DNA from: Paralvinella palmiformis
Taxonomy: Eukaryota > Annelida > Polychaeta > Terebellida > Alvinellidae
Length of the DNA: 64,000 nt
Direction of reading: 5' to 3'
Assembly: GCA_025642065.1 (NCBI GenBank)
Contig: JAODUP010000066.1
Coordinates: 62,001-126,000 of the forward strand
Position 1 is the first letter of the stretch. Each line of letters begins with the position of its first letter. This document shows, one piece after another, positions 47,827 to 60,300 of this stretch. The position numbers and the translations under genes were made by a program. The notes under the pieces are model-generated. The model made no database searches. It was not told the DNA's origin and saw nothing but the letters and a program-made list of their open reading frames with translations.

Positions 47827-49370
47827 TTGCCTAGGGTTCACGTTTTCCTACAATACAAATTCTTGTCAACTATTGAAATTCATTTATTTTCTACTTGTCG
47901 ATCCATGCTTATTTACAGTGACATCTTGTCATTCGCTTTAGATTCGATTTGTTTGTGTTAACATACAAATTAGGATCACCAGAGGCATGATCCACCGATG
48001 ATACGCTTTTCCAAATCGTGTACTCTTAAATTATGCGTAAAAATCGACTATGTTTTGTAAGTAAGATACTGGTCAAAAACAAATATATCGGCGAACAACA
48101 AAAGATGAATAAAAAGAATCCTGGAGACGATTTCCTATAAGTGACTTCATCCCGGCCAGAGATCGTCGGTGTTCGTAGAGACTCGTTAATATGCTGATCG
48201 ATATCTGATCTAGGTGCTAATCAGGACATAAACCTTGATCGATAGCAGATTGCAATTATTTTGATGGCATTATTATAAAATGGAGGCATGAGGGCGTGGT
48301 TTCTCGTAAATATAGCTCTATTCAACATCATATTTGACTAATACACCTTTTCACGTAAGTAGGTCACGAAATTCTATATTTATCAGCTTACTGGGCTATG
48401 AATTGTTTTATTTTACTGTGCTGTCTATGGTTATAAATGTTAATTCCAATACCCGGGTTAGCCACCAGTTCTACAATAGTCATAAACTAATATATTAATT
48501 TTGCTATTCACAAATACGGTCACTTTTTAAACATCCACTTGTGTGTCATGGGTTGGCCGGTGTGACGAAATGACACCTACTAAGTGACAACCCCAAATAC
48601 AACATGCAACATCCTCAAGACGCGTGGACTGGCAAGCCTTTTGTAGCCCTTATCAAGTGACGAATCGTCATCGAAAATACAGGAAAGATTTTACCACTTA
48701 GCCAGTGAATGGCACGTTTTATGGCCAGTCGAGCTGATGCTGTCAAAGTCGTATCTCAGACAGACTATCGCGGGAGAACATTAACACCTCGTATCTCCAT
48801 TAGTGATGCCCGATAATAGCGACAGATCCAGCCCGCCTCACTCTATCCCCACCCTCCCCAAGCCAACTTTCATTCTCTGTTTAGATGTTTTTCATTGGCC
48901 AATATTTACTGAGCGAAATCCGACGTTGGCCACTCATCGCCAGTGAAATAATTTACCAATTAATTTTTCTCCTTTCATGTCACCCAAATAGTCGACATCG
49001 GAGAATATCCGTTTTGATGACACCAGTTTCGGTTATGCCGTCCATCACCTGGAGCCAGTTTGCAGGTGTTTTGTTGTGTGCTGTCAGCTCGGTGTCACGA
49101 GATAATTTCTTTTAAACATTGCATGACTGTAATTTCGTGGTTCCGAGTATAAACATATAAACAACACATTGATGGCATATTAATTATGCCTACTTTATAC
49201 TATGAATTTGTACTTATGGTCCAAGGTGAGCATAGCTACTGAAAAAATAAACCAACGTTCTAATTAGTGCTAAGAACCATTCCCGGTTACCTGAGACTTA
49301 TCGCTAGTGTTAGGACTTGGAGAGTACGTATTTTCTTGCTGATAAGTTGTTATAGGAGTCTAATTTACAG
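47000..49370. other. Non-coding stretch, no gene recognised
   Basis: Only short open frames are present, with no domain or convincing splice context. A (TA)n tract lies at 47,797-47,824. Confidence 0.4.
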
Positions 49371-49731
49371 TGAGCTAGTGTAACAAAGATCAATGAGATT
49401 GGTGGATTTGAACCGATATACTTCACCTTTCTGATGATCCACGACGCTACCAATAGTCCATGCCATCGTGGTTTGTATTATTACTTAAGAGTTCATTGTA
49501 AACCTGCAAGTTATGGTTCGAATCTCCCCTTTTAGTTATGTTTGTTGTAAGTTTCCATCGCAGTAATTTGTCCCCGATGTAGCCAGCTACAAAGATAAAA
49601 CAAATACAAATTTTAACAGAGGTTCTCTATTTCGCGTGTGAACGTTAACCAATTCCTGCTCAGTCCTTCCCCATAAAAAAGAATTTCAGTTTTTTTAAAT
49701 AAAATTAATTGGCGAGTGTTTCATTCTTCAG

Positions 49732-49859
49732 ATAGACATGGCAGCACCATGACCATAACACGATCGACGTGATCCGGGCTTAGAAGTCGGACACAAATAA
49801 GCATACACACTGTCGCAGAGAAGCGTATCCCGAAGGAAAACAACTCGGCCGCCATCAGG
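49732..49859 (+). promoter_or_regulatory. 5' UTR part of MATH-OAS exon, with two short upstream ORFs
   Basis: A strong acceptor ('gtttcattcttcag') ends at 49,731, so the coding exon probably begins with this UTR segment and an upstream non-coding exon exists. Two short upstream frames start at ATGs at 49,738 (Met-Ala-Ala-Pro-stop) and 49,749 (seven codons). Both end before the main start and could dampen translation. Confidence 0.5.
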
Positions 49860-51068
49860 ATGTCAGCCACGATAACTCTGCACAAGTTCGGGATCGTTCC
49901 CGACGAGGAGGACCATCAGGTGTTCACGTTCATCTTCGACAATCCAAAGAAACTGCTCGATGGCAAGTCGGTCGAAGGTACCGAGGTCTCGTATGGTGGT
50001 CATCGCTGGTCGGTGGTCTGCATGCGCAAAGAGGAGCGCTACATGGGCGTCTTCCTTAAGTGGAAGTACGCTGACGGCTCCAGCGCCGGGCTCGTCTCGT
50101 GTAAGGCCAAGTACCAACTGACTCTCATCCACCGCCACGACTACACTCAGAACAAGGTGTTTCACTCGACCCAAAAGTTCAGCTCGTCGCAGAGTCTACT
50201 CGGCAAGAGCAAGTTCGTCGCCATGGATAGCCTGCTAGAACTGAGCGACGGCTTTCTGGATCACGGCGGTAAGCGGGTCGTCCTGGAGCTGAGCATGTCT
50301 CGCTGTTCCACCCACTTCGAGAAGACGATCGACACCTCGCCGAGCGCACGTACGCGCAAGAACGCCAGTGGCTACTACTTCGACACGAGCACTTTCCTTC
50401 TTGGCAGTCACAAGTGGTACTTGCGTGTCTATCCGGAGAAACTGAACGCTAACGGCCTACCCGCCGTGTACTTGTACTTGTCCAACAAATCCGTCGGTAC
50501 ATCGATTGAGGTGAACTTCATCCTGAACGTCGGCGAGGACTCGACCGAGATATTGGCTTATAATTTCGGTGAAGGGGCCAAGTTCGATGGCTTTGGTAAG
50601 ACCCTTCCTGAGCCTCTGTACAATGTGGCCAAGATGAAGGAATTGACAGTTGGCGTAGACGTCAGTGCCTTTGTCGTATACAAGGTGGCACCACTGCGAC
50701 TGCGCACCTCCGGCGTGTATGCGCCGCACGTCTACAAAGAGTTCGGATCGTACAGATCCGGAAATTTCGGCCACAGCTACACGGGATCTTCGCTAACGGC
50801 AGCCGAAGCATTTCAGGATCAGGAGGGTAACTACTGGAAAACTGAACTGGTGAAGGATGTCAAAAAGATGACAGTCATATTCGACAAGGGCGTTCACCAT
50901 TTCCCACACAACAAGACCAAGTTGTTGTGTTGGTCGGCTACACTGGTGTCCCGTGACCCAGAAAGGGCCCGTGACCTGGATATGGAATGCGAGCCAATAG
51001 TTGGCTACTTCAGTAACTTTATTGATGACAAAGGCTACCTCATGAGCTTCCCTATAGAAATTTCCGAG
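49860..51068 (+). CDS. MATH-OAS exon 1: tandem MATH domains
   Basis: A single 1209-base coding exon in clearly GC-richer codon usage than any other exon in the window. The start ATG has A at -3. It ends at a consensus donor (gag|gtaagt) in phase 0. It encodes residues 1-403. The first module has FTFIFDNPKKLLD, HRWSVVCMRKEERYMG and KRVVLELSMSR; the second has SHKWYLRVYPE, YLYLSNKSVG and LTVGVDVSAFVV. The part from 280 to 403 (NYWKTELVKDVKKMTV, then LMSFPIEISE) may be a third, degenerate module. It is the most certain coding exon of this gene. Confidence 0.93.
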
Positions 51069-52014
51069 GTAAGTGTTGCTAAATGTTTTTAGGTAAAATG
51101 TGTGTGTGTATGTGTGTGTGTATGTGTGTGTGTATGAGTGTGTGAGCGGGTGAGTGTCTGTCTGTCTGTCCTGTCCTGTACTGCCTGCCTGCCTACCTGC
51201 CTGCCTGCCTGCCTTCAAAGTAATTTGTATCTATTTACATTTATTTGAGGAAACACCGGGTCAAAATCGCTCTCCCTGAGGTATATTTAAAGATTATGAC
51301 ATCTCTCCACTAAAGAGTATTCAGTATTACAACCACGTATGATAATGTTTTGTTTATTCTGAAATTTGTTCCGTTTGAAAAATGTTGAATAATAAAAATG
51401 ATCCACCCTTAAGGACATTGACAACGTATAAAATACTCAGTTTACTCACTAGTGATCGGAATGGCTGTGTAATCAGTATGATACTGTTTTTAATGTAATA
51501 CAGACAACATATAAAAATCAGCTTGTACAAGTATAATCGACATTACTCACCAATGATCATTATGGCTGTCTACTTGGCGTTTGGTGTATAGAATCAGAAA
51601 AACGCAAGCGTAGAATGTGCTTAAACAAAGGAAGCCAAAATAAAATTGTGCTAGCATTTAAGCCAGATTAGTAAGCTTTAATAAAACATCATTATGACAT
51701 TGTATGTTACCCTAAGCGTTGTTTCAGATCTTTGTGTATAAGCAAAACAATATACTTTGTCGAATCAAAATGATTCTGTTGAATTTACTGTCAACAAACT
51801 AGGAGAAAGCCCTTGGCATTATACATAGATGTTGCGTTTTAATCAAAACATACCATAAGTACGTTGAATATTATTGCTTAATGTTATCAAATAAAACAGT
51901 TTTTGAATGTCTGGCTTAGGTGAAACCTACCTAGAATGTTGCCTTCAACTTGTATGTAGCACAAATCTAGCGAAAGTACTTGACACAAATTAACGCGTCA
52001 CTAATAATTGTATC

Positions 52015-52069
<55 letters not shown>

Positions 52070-55000
52070 GAAGATCAGTGAAATATTTGACCGCTGTGAC
52101 ATAGTTTTAAACTTCAAATAGAATGATCACATTTGGTTAATGTTGAACTTCACAATGGTGGCTATCCACGAAGAGGGCCACCTTCGACCAAGTCAAATAT
52201 ACCTCATATATAATATACACGGCATAATGTAGCGTGTCTGTCGTACGGATCCAACGACTCTCAATCCTGAATAAATATTAGCCAAGCATAAAGACGCATA
52301 CGGCTGAACAACAGCGACCTGTGCATGACAAACATCCATCCATATGTCTTGTCAACAATCATGATTCAATTATTACAAATGTGATAGTATCTTGATAAAC
52401 AGCGAACAAGAAACTGGAACTTTCTTTCTAACGTGAATGCCAGAGTTGAAATAGATAATAGATCTATTGTATGGATTATTATAGCTCTATTTAACCGAAT
52501 AAGTTCCTGTTTTAGCTTTAATCTACCAAAATTTGTACTATTATTACTAACTTTTTTTATAATTATATTTTACGTTCACTTCGATTCAGATTTAAAAACA
52601 GCAGAAACAACAACAACAGCAATAATAATAATAATAATACTCAGTAATTCTTATAATAAAATTCATTTAAAGGCGGATCCCACTTTTTTCGAAGTCATGT
52701 TCGAAGATTAAAAATAACACACTACAGCAACTGCGCACCAAGAATATGTTTATGACAGTAATAAAGAGATCAGTAATCACCTAAAATATGTACTTATTAT
52801 AAAGATTTGTCAATAATTAAATCGATGATTGGCATCAGAAAAGAAAGTGTTCGTATACACATGTTAAACCTTATTACCTTTATCGCATAAAATTATTTTG
52901 ATGACAGGTATTGTCTCCGTTTTCTTCGTACAGTGGAGTTGTTAGAACATCAAGATGATAATATTCCATGGCCAATGACTGGGCGATGAGTAATTTTATT
53001 TTTGACTTCGATTTGTTAATACATGTTCATGCTCGGCCACAGCTGGAGACCTCCAGAGTATGCCAGTAATGATCTTTCAAACCGGTTTACCCTATCGTAA
53101 GCCCCGTATAAGTATTTTAAAACATTGGTCTTTTTCACATCCTGGTGAGTCTGTCATCCCGGCTTATGTCATTACCTCCTGACTCAATCCGTGATATGTC
53201 CTGGCTGACGAATGGTTTCAAGACAAGGATATCTCCATCTGTGTGGCCTAGTTATTCAATACAATTTTTTCTGAGCGCGTGGTCTCAGTCTGTGTCTGTT
53301 GTCAGGAATGAACAACACGTGGCCTAAAGCTTGATCTAGTCAGGTCAACATAACCATGTGACCTGACCGACCTGGTTTAAATAAATAAGATTTACTCTAG
53401 TTGAACTGTATTGGAGACCATTGTCCATGTGCATGTTGTATTTGGTTATATATGATCGGTCTAATTCCTTTTTTCTCAGAAGATAGTAACACTGAGCAGC
53501 TCATTGGAGTGAGTGAGTGAGTGAGTGAGTGAGTGAGTCTCCAGTCAAACTTGGGAGGTATGGCCGAGGGTGACTAGGGAAACACCCCACAGACACGATA
53601 CGAGGCGGATTCGACAATGCTCCAATCACTATGCTACCAAAAGGCCGCAAAACAGTAAATTAATAACTCGTTTGCATTGATGCATCGCCTAATTGTACTG
53701 ACACATACACATCAACCCCTACGCTCAAATCATGACGTTCGCATCACCCATCTGTCTCAGATGTAACCTGGCCAGAGACTGATTCACTCTCAGGGCTAAC
53801 GTATATTGGCAACAAATCAAAGCAAATCAAAAGGGTGACATTATATCAGAGAATTGTGTCAGACAATATAATAAAAATAATACTAAAGGTATGTGATGTG
53901 CCTCTTAAGATGCTTCTTGCTGCAAGGCGAACCATCCCGCACATACCAAAATTCATCAACTAAGCGAAATGTGCTGGCGTGGTTAAGGAAGACGTGAAAG
54001 TTTCCTGTTCACGTTTGTAATGTTAATATTGAGTTAATAATATACTCTACTGGGTCTAGTCAAATAAACTGTCCGGTAAACACACAATACCACGTGCATA
54101 AAAACTTGACGTGGCGTACTGTAAGATACTTATTATGAATAAAGAAAGGAAACTTGAACGGGTGTGTCTTCAAGTCAAATTAATGAAAGATGATAGAGCA
54201 CTGTCGTAGCTCAATTGTTAGCAAACTATGCTGCAGATCTCTAAGCCTGGGTATCAAATCCTCGTGTTACTTGTCTTTGTGGGATGTGTCATCGTTCAGT
54301 AATCGTCTTCGGAAGGTGCTTAGACAGCCAAACGGTTAAAGCACTGTGCGACAAAAAACCTAATAGTTTAAATTCGGAGTTGTACCTATGTTTCTGGTAC
54401 ATTTACCACCGATGTCGCCCCTCTACTATTTGTCACAGAAGTGACTAGCGCTAAGGCGAATAAATCACTCTCTCTCACTCACTCACTCTCTCTCTTATTC
54501 GCTCTCATTCACTCATTCAATCAATCATTAAAAGATTATGGCCTTGTGTTATCATTTCCCCAGGAGATAGGCTATACATACCAACTATCTCCCGTGTACT
54601 GTGCATACCTATTACTACTAAGGGCAGCCAAGGAGGTGACGTCAGAGGTTTTCAAATATTAATATCCGTTTCCTGCCTTTTTTGTACACTTTAGCAGCCC
54701 TAACGGAGAGGAGTATTTGAGCAAACGTACACAAAATAGAAAGTTTTATCTCCATCCTATCCCAACATATAACTAGTTATACGGTCGTTACGTTAGTTTG
54801 ATAACGGCCATTTATTTCTAATTTTGAGGCATTATTCGACTGATCCCTTCGAGGATGCCAAACACAACTCTATCGGGTTCGTTGTAAACGTGCCCTTTGC
54901 CATTCATAAAGTCATCTTTATTACTGCAGACTGGAAGCTCTAATGGCTTGTCTTTTTTGTTCCATGCCTCAAGCTACTGACTTGTCAAGGTCGGTGTATA

Positions 55001-55803
55001 TTATAGATACGTTCTCACACAAATAACTGAGTCCTAGCCAACCGCATAAATATGCTGAGCTCTTATCACATAAAGAACTAAATTAATTATTAAACATAAT
55101 TTAAAATATTAAATATGATTCATTTTTAAACGGTGGAAAGTTAGCCTTCAGTCGCATTGAACAGCTTAACATCCAATCCCAAAATTATGTCTAACTCTCT
55201 GGGTTGTAGAGAATGTTATGTATTTCTTTGAGCCTTCGAGTGTTCACGTCTCCAGCTGGCCGTCTTAACATAAGAGAGGCCCTTCACACGCTATTATTGG
55301 GACATATATACCATAGCAGTGTTATCGACATGTGAAGATGGCTATAGCTCGATGAATGACATGCATATAGCTTGTGGGTAAATAGTGGCCTAGCGACCTT
55401 GTCAAGGAGAGCCAATACGCTTAACTCAATCACCAAACTGTCAACTAAAAAGATGAATGTAAATGGTCATTGTGATTTACATAAATCACTTAAAACAATG
55501 GTACTTAATTCACCTATATACATATTATAGTCAGCTCATCTTTGGATATATTTCAATTTAGCGCTCGTATTGAGATATAGTGTTACCCTTTGTTTTGGCA
55601 ATACAAGATAAACCAGGCCAAGGTCTTCTTTTGACTATTTAGAAATTTCATTGGAGAATCTTGATTTATTACTTTAAGCTTTGAGTCACTTCTATGAATA
55701 AGACTTCTATAGACGGAGTCATTTAGACTTGGTGAATAGTCAATCTATATGCTTTGAAATAGAAATAATCGTGTTGTCATTATATCCCATACCTAACTAT
55801 GTA

Positions 55804-55850
<47 letters not shown>

Positions 55851-56021
55851 AACGGTGAGCGTAGTAGAGATATCAAGTTAAGCAGCCTACTTTTATCAAA
55901 TGACATGTTAAACCCTGAACAAAACCTGTTGAAATATAAATATCCTGTGACCTGATCTCCTGTTAACAAATGTATTGTGAAACATACCCTAACTTAAGGA
56001 CATGATTGAAGACTGTTTAAA

Positions 56022-56052
<31 letters not shown>

Positions 56053-56968
56053 GGTGCGTGCTCAGATGTATTTGTAGCCACTAAAAATTAAAATTATCAA
56101 ACCATCATGTCGATTGTCCAACGATGTACTCAACCGAAACCATCATGTTATGTTTCATCGTAATTTGATTACAATTTGTTGCTGGGTTCAGGTGTTAGGT
56201 GACCTGTATGTAATCATTCGATTTTATGCTGGAATCTATGATCCAACTAATGCTGTGGATAGGCTGAAGTTGTTTCTAATGGCGCAGTATAGTGCACACT
56301 GATGCGGTCATATTTAGCATAGATACATGGGTCAAGGGTCACCAGGTCAATATTAGCCGAAGATCGCTCGCTAGTTAGAAATTACATGAAAAGGTTCTGG
56401 TGAAGCAGATGTTCTTATAACTATTCTAGAGGATACAGGGTTACAATGAGGATAGTATGGTCATATGGTGCGTGCGTGCATGCGTGTGTGTGCGTGCGTG
56501 CGTGTATGCGTGTGTTCCCCATATATCAGTTCCTAAACCGATCGATCTGCTCGTTTTATGTTGATCTGATCATATTTTATTATGTAATAACGAGAAAATA
56601 ACTTATTGTGATATTTTACAGATAATTACTCGTCACTAGAAGCAGGTTGTTGGCTTAGAGACTTATATAAACCATCAAACTTCGATGTTATATAGATATT
56701 CTAAAGTTCTAATACAATAGATATAACGGGATAATACAGATCGAATAATCGATTTGTTGGTACAAGATACTTCACGAGCACAGAGATCGGTTATTGGATA
56801 ATATATAGTTATTATTGTTGTTATTGGGTGATAATAAACGTATGACCATTTATATACCTGTAGAAACATGTTGTGGTTGCTGTAACTATTGTTGTTATTG
56901 GTGTTATTGTATATATTGTCATTGTTTGTGGTGGTAATGGTGCGTGCGTGCGTGTTTTATATCCGCGC

Positions 56969-57010
<42 letters not shown>

Positions 57011-57240
57011 TTTTCTTTTTTTGGGGTCGGGGTAACCCGTATACAGATGATAGAGGAGAGATGTTAATCCGGATTAATATCCTATCACTACAGACAATAC
57101 CCATAGGTCTGAGGGCTGTACCAAGATTTGATTATCAAATAAAACACCTCGTCAGAGCTAGGTAATGTAGGGTTCATTCTGTTAAACCATTGATTACATT
57201 ATGTATATATCTGGATCTATGGTGTGTGTGGTGGTGGTTG

Positions 57241-57310
<70 letters not shown>

Positions 57311-60300
57311 CAAATTAAAATTTTTTTTTTTTATAAAGTTGAAAAATTAAGGTAAAAAAAAATGCAAATTTTTTTATTTTAAATTTTTTTTGCAATTTTT
57401 TTTATTTTATTTAAACCTTCCAGCCTTATAATTTTCTCAACGTACGCATTAGCTAACTCAAGCACGATTTGGCAAAAGTTAAATTAGCTCATTCGTGAAC
57501 GAACAACGGTGATGCACCTATCCTCTCCATCACCGCACTTGGTATTGTTTAAATATTTTATCATTGTAACCTAATTATAAAAAGTCTCATCTGAATGAAA
57601 CCGCATACACCCCCCCCCCACCACCACAAAACACTATATAAAATTTCTTTAATTTTGCTGTGTCAGCTAAAAACGTGGCCCCAGTTTCACAAAGAGCGCG
57701 TCACCTTTGGCTGTGATGTATGGAGCCTCTTTATAATATGACTCTTTGTGTTTGGTGAAGATTGATATGGGAATGTCTTACGATTATAATCACGCCGACG
57801 TCGGTAATTGATTAAGGCCACGATGCGCACCAGAGCTGTCCGTCCACTTAATAACACGAGAAAATAACAATAACTTAGCCGAGCCGTCTGTTATTCAGGT
57901 GGCCACCCGATTTAGCGGGCCATCCACTGAAGCAGTATGCCTTGTACAAATACAGGACGTAAAAGTGTTATTTCTGAGTGAACTTATAATGGCCTCTGCT
58001 GTTGTCTACCCGATGTCAATGCTCATCATTTGGTTTCTTAGAATTGATTTAATCAGTAAATATGTATGTATGCACTTGTAAATAAATTGTTGTAGACAAA
58101 TTTGTATAAGAGAGAGTTAATCAATTGTCCATAGAAGAAAATTAGAAGATGAAAAATTCGGTTTCCTGGATATTTATTATTTTAAATAAAGCGTAAGGTC
58201 TTTGTATCCAAGCTTCATCCGGATTTTGGTCAACTTCGAGGATGTTTTCGGTTTAGGCCAAATTTGATATGTATTAGTTTATTTGGTTTGTTTATAGGCA
58301 ACAGCTTCAAGAAAATATGAAGAGTTTGGATGACATGCGAGAGATGTCTGCCTCTCGAGCCTCGCTCTCGTTCTTGGATGCGTCACGTGACGAACGGCTA
58401 AACTCGGAGACAACAAGTAACTCTAGCGGTTTACAGGAAAAACAACAAATGTTTAAATCCTACGATAGTCTAGATGTAAGTTCTCTGGAAATGTTAGCCG
58501 CTTTGTACTTTGTGCCGCCTCATAATCCTTGGCTATATCCAGTCACATCCGGATCATTTCGGACCAATCAAAAAGGGACTTCTCACCCATCAACTAACCA
58601 GATAAAGATTATGTATATTACTATAATTAGGAGCTATTTAAAAGTGACCTGGCCAGTTATGGTATATTAATAACATTTTTAATCAGTTTTGAAATTATAA
58701 ATAACGGTCACTTAAGTTCTTTTCCCAGTATTCTTTGAATTGTTTCAAATACAGTATTATATTGATATATGTTCATTCTTAACAGAAGAATAAATTATTT
58801 TTAGTGCATTTATGAAATGTCATATTCCTGTTATTTTCAAGGCTTTATCTACGGGCGATATGATGGCTAATGATGAAGATTACGGACGTCAGTTCTATTG
58901 TGATCTGATGCGCCATCTAGCGAATGTTACTATAAACGGCATTGAAGACTCCCCGGAGGTGTATATCTGTACCGCGAGAGACAACTTTCACGGAACTCGT
59001 GAAGATGTCTCGACAGAAAGTGGAGTTACTGTTAGCGATGAGAGTTCGCTGTTGATGGAGGCAAGGCCAAGTCCTGTGGATACTGGAAAACAAAAAGAAT
59101 TTGTCACATTCCTCATGAAATTACTCAAAGTTAGTATTTTGCTTTTCTGTTAGGAAGATTCTGATAAGGCAATGTTCTGCTTCTAAAAAAGGGATTAAAA
59201 TAACGATAGTTGATGATGGCATCTGAAATAAAATTTTAACATCCACGTTTAACTATTTACCACATTCCACAAATGTCAAACATACTGCAATACTTAGAGG
59301 AGACTTCAATTAATAATTGCGTTTCTTTGTGCTAATGATACTAGGTAGTCAAAGGGGCCACACAGCAATGTATGGAGTGAAATCTGACCAAGGATCAGCA
59401 CCTAGTTGGCAAAATAAATTGCCTAATCACATTAAACTTTTAGCAAGTACAGAAAAATTTGAAACCCCCTTTTTTTTAATTGCCATTTATAATTGTAAAA
59501 AATTTATGAAAAATTTTTTGCAAAGGCCAAATTTTTTAACTTTTTAATTTAAACATTGGGGCAACTCCGGGTTATTAAAATTTATATAATTTATTAAATT
59601 TTATATACTGAAATACCCGTTTAATATATATGAATTAAATGATCGCCTAATCCCGCTATAAATATATGGAGGTGCATACGCATTAAAGTTGGCGCGTACA
59701 TAAAAATCATTCATTGTTTTGAATAATTGTACGATGACGTCAGTTTTCGAGGATGTATTGTTTTACTTCTCTACCATCCGTTGTTTCTAATTTTTATGGG
59801 GGGGGGAGGGGTATATCTTAGTATTATAGTAGTTATATTAAATGATACTGCAAAGAAAAAAGCATGAATTAATCGTTGTTCTAATGATATACAAATGTTG
59901 TACAGAAATAAACACCCGTATCTTTACACAGACGTACGAGGACATGTAAACACACGTTTAACTAATAAAACACGGAAAAACATGGGGAAAAATATAACCA
60001 GAGTATAAACACAGCCTGTGTCTGATGTTTGTGTTAGATTGTCGTTTAAAACAATACAAGCTAAATATCCCGACTCCGTGTCGACTATAAGGCTTGCTCC
60101 TGATGAAGGCTACTTGGACCTTTGATTCATATAACTAAGTGTTTACAATAATAAATATTTAAAAAATTTAATGAGTAAGCATCATAGTCTCAATTATAGT
60201 CCGAACCAATGTCATAGTCACTGCAGTGTAAGACTGTTTTGTCAGAATGTTTTACGAACACAAAGACAAACAAACACACGCACACAGACACACGCACAAA

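Noticed and set aside
49863..51218. Open frames of 103-141 codons on the minus strand opposite the MATH exon
   Set aside because: They are shadows of the GC-rich sense exon, with no domain and no splice context.
56114..56302. 62-codon frame (DLYVIIRFYAGIYDPTNAVD) preceded by an acceptor-like 'gggttcag'
   Set aside because: It resembles fragments of mobile-element proteins only vaguely and does not fit the phase of the MATH-OAS exons, so it was not called as an exon.
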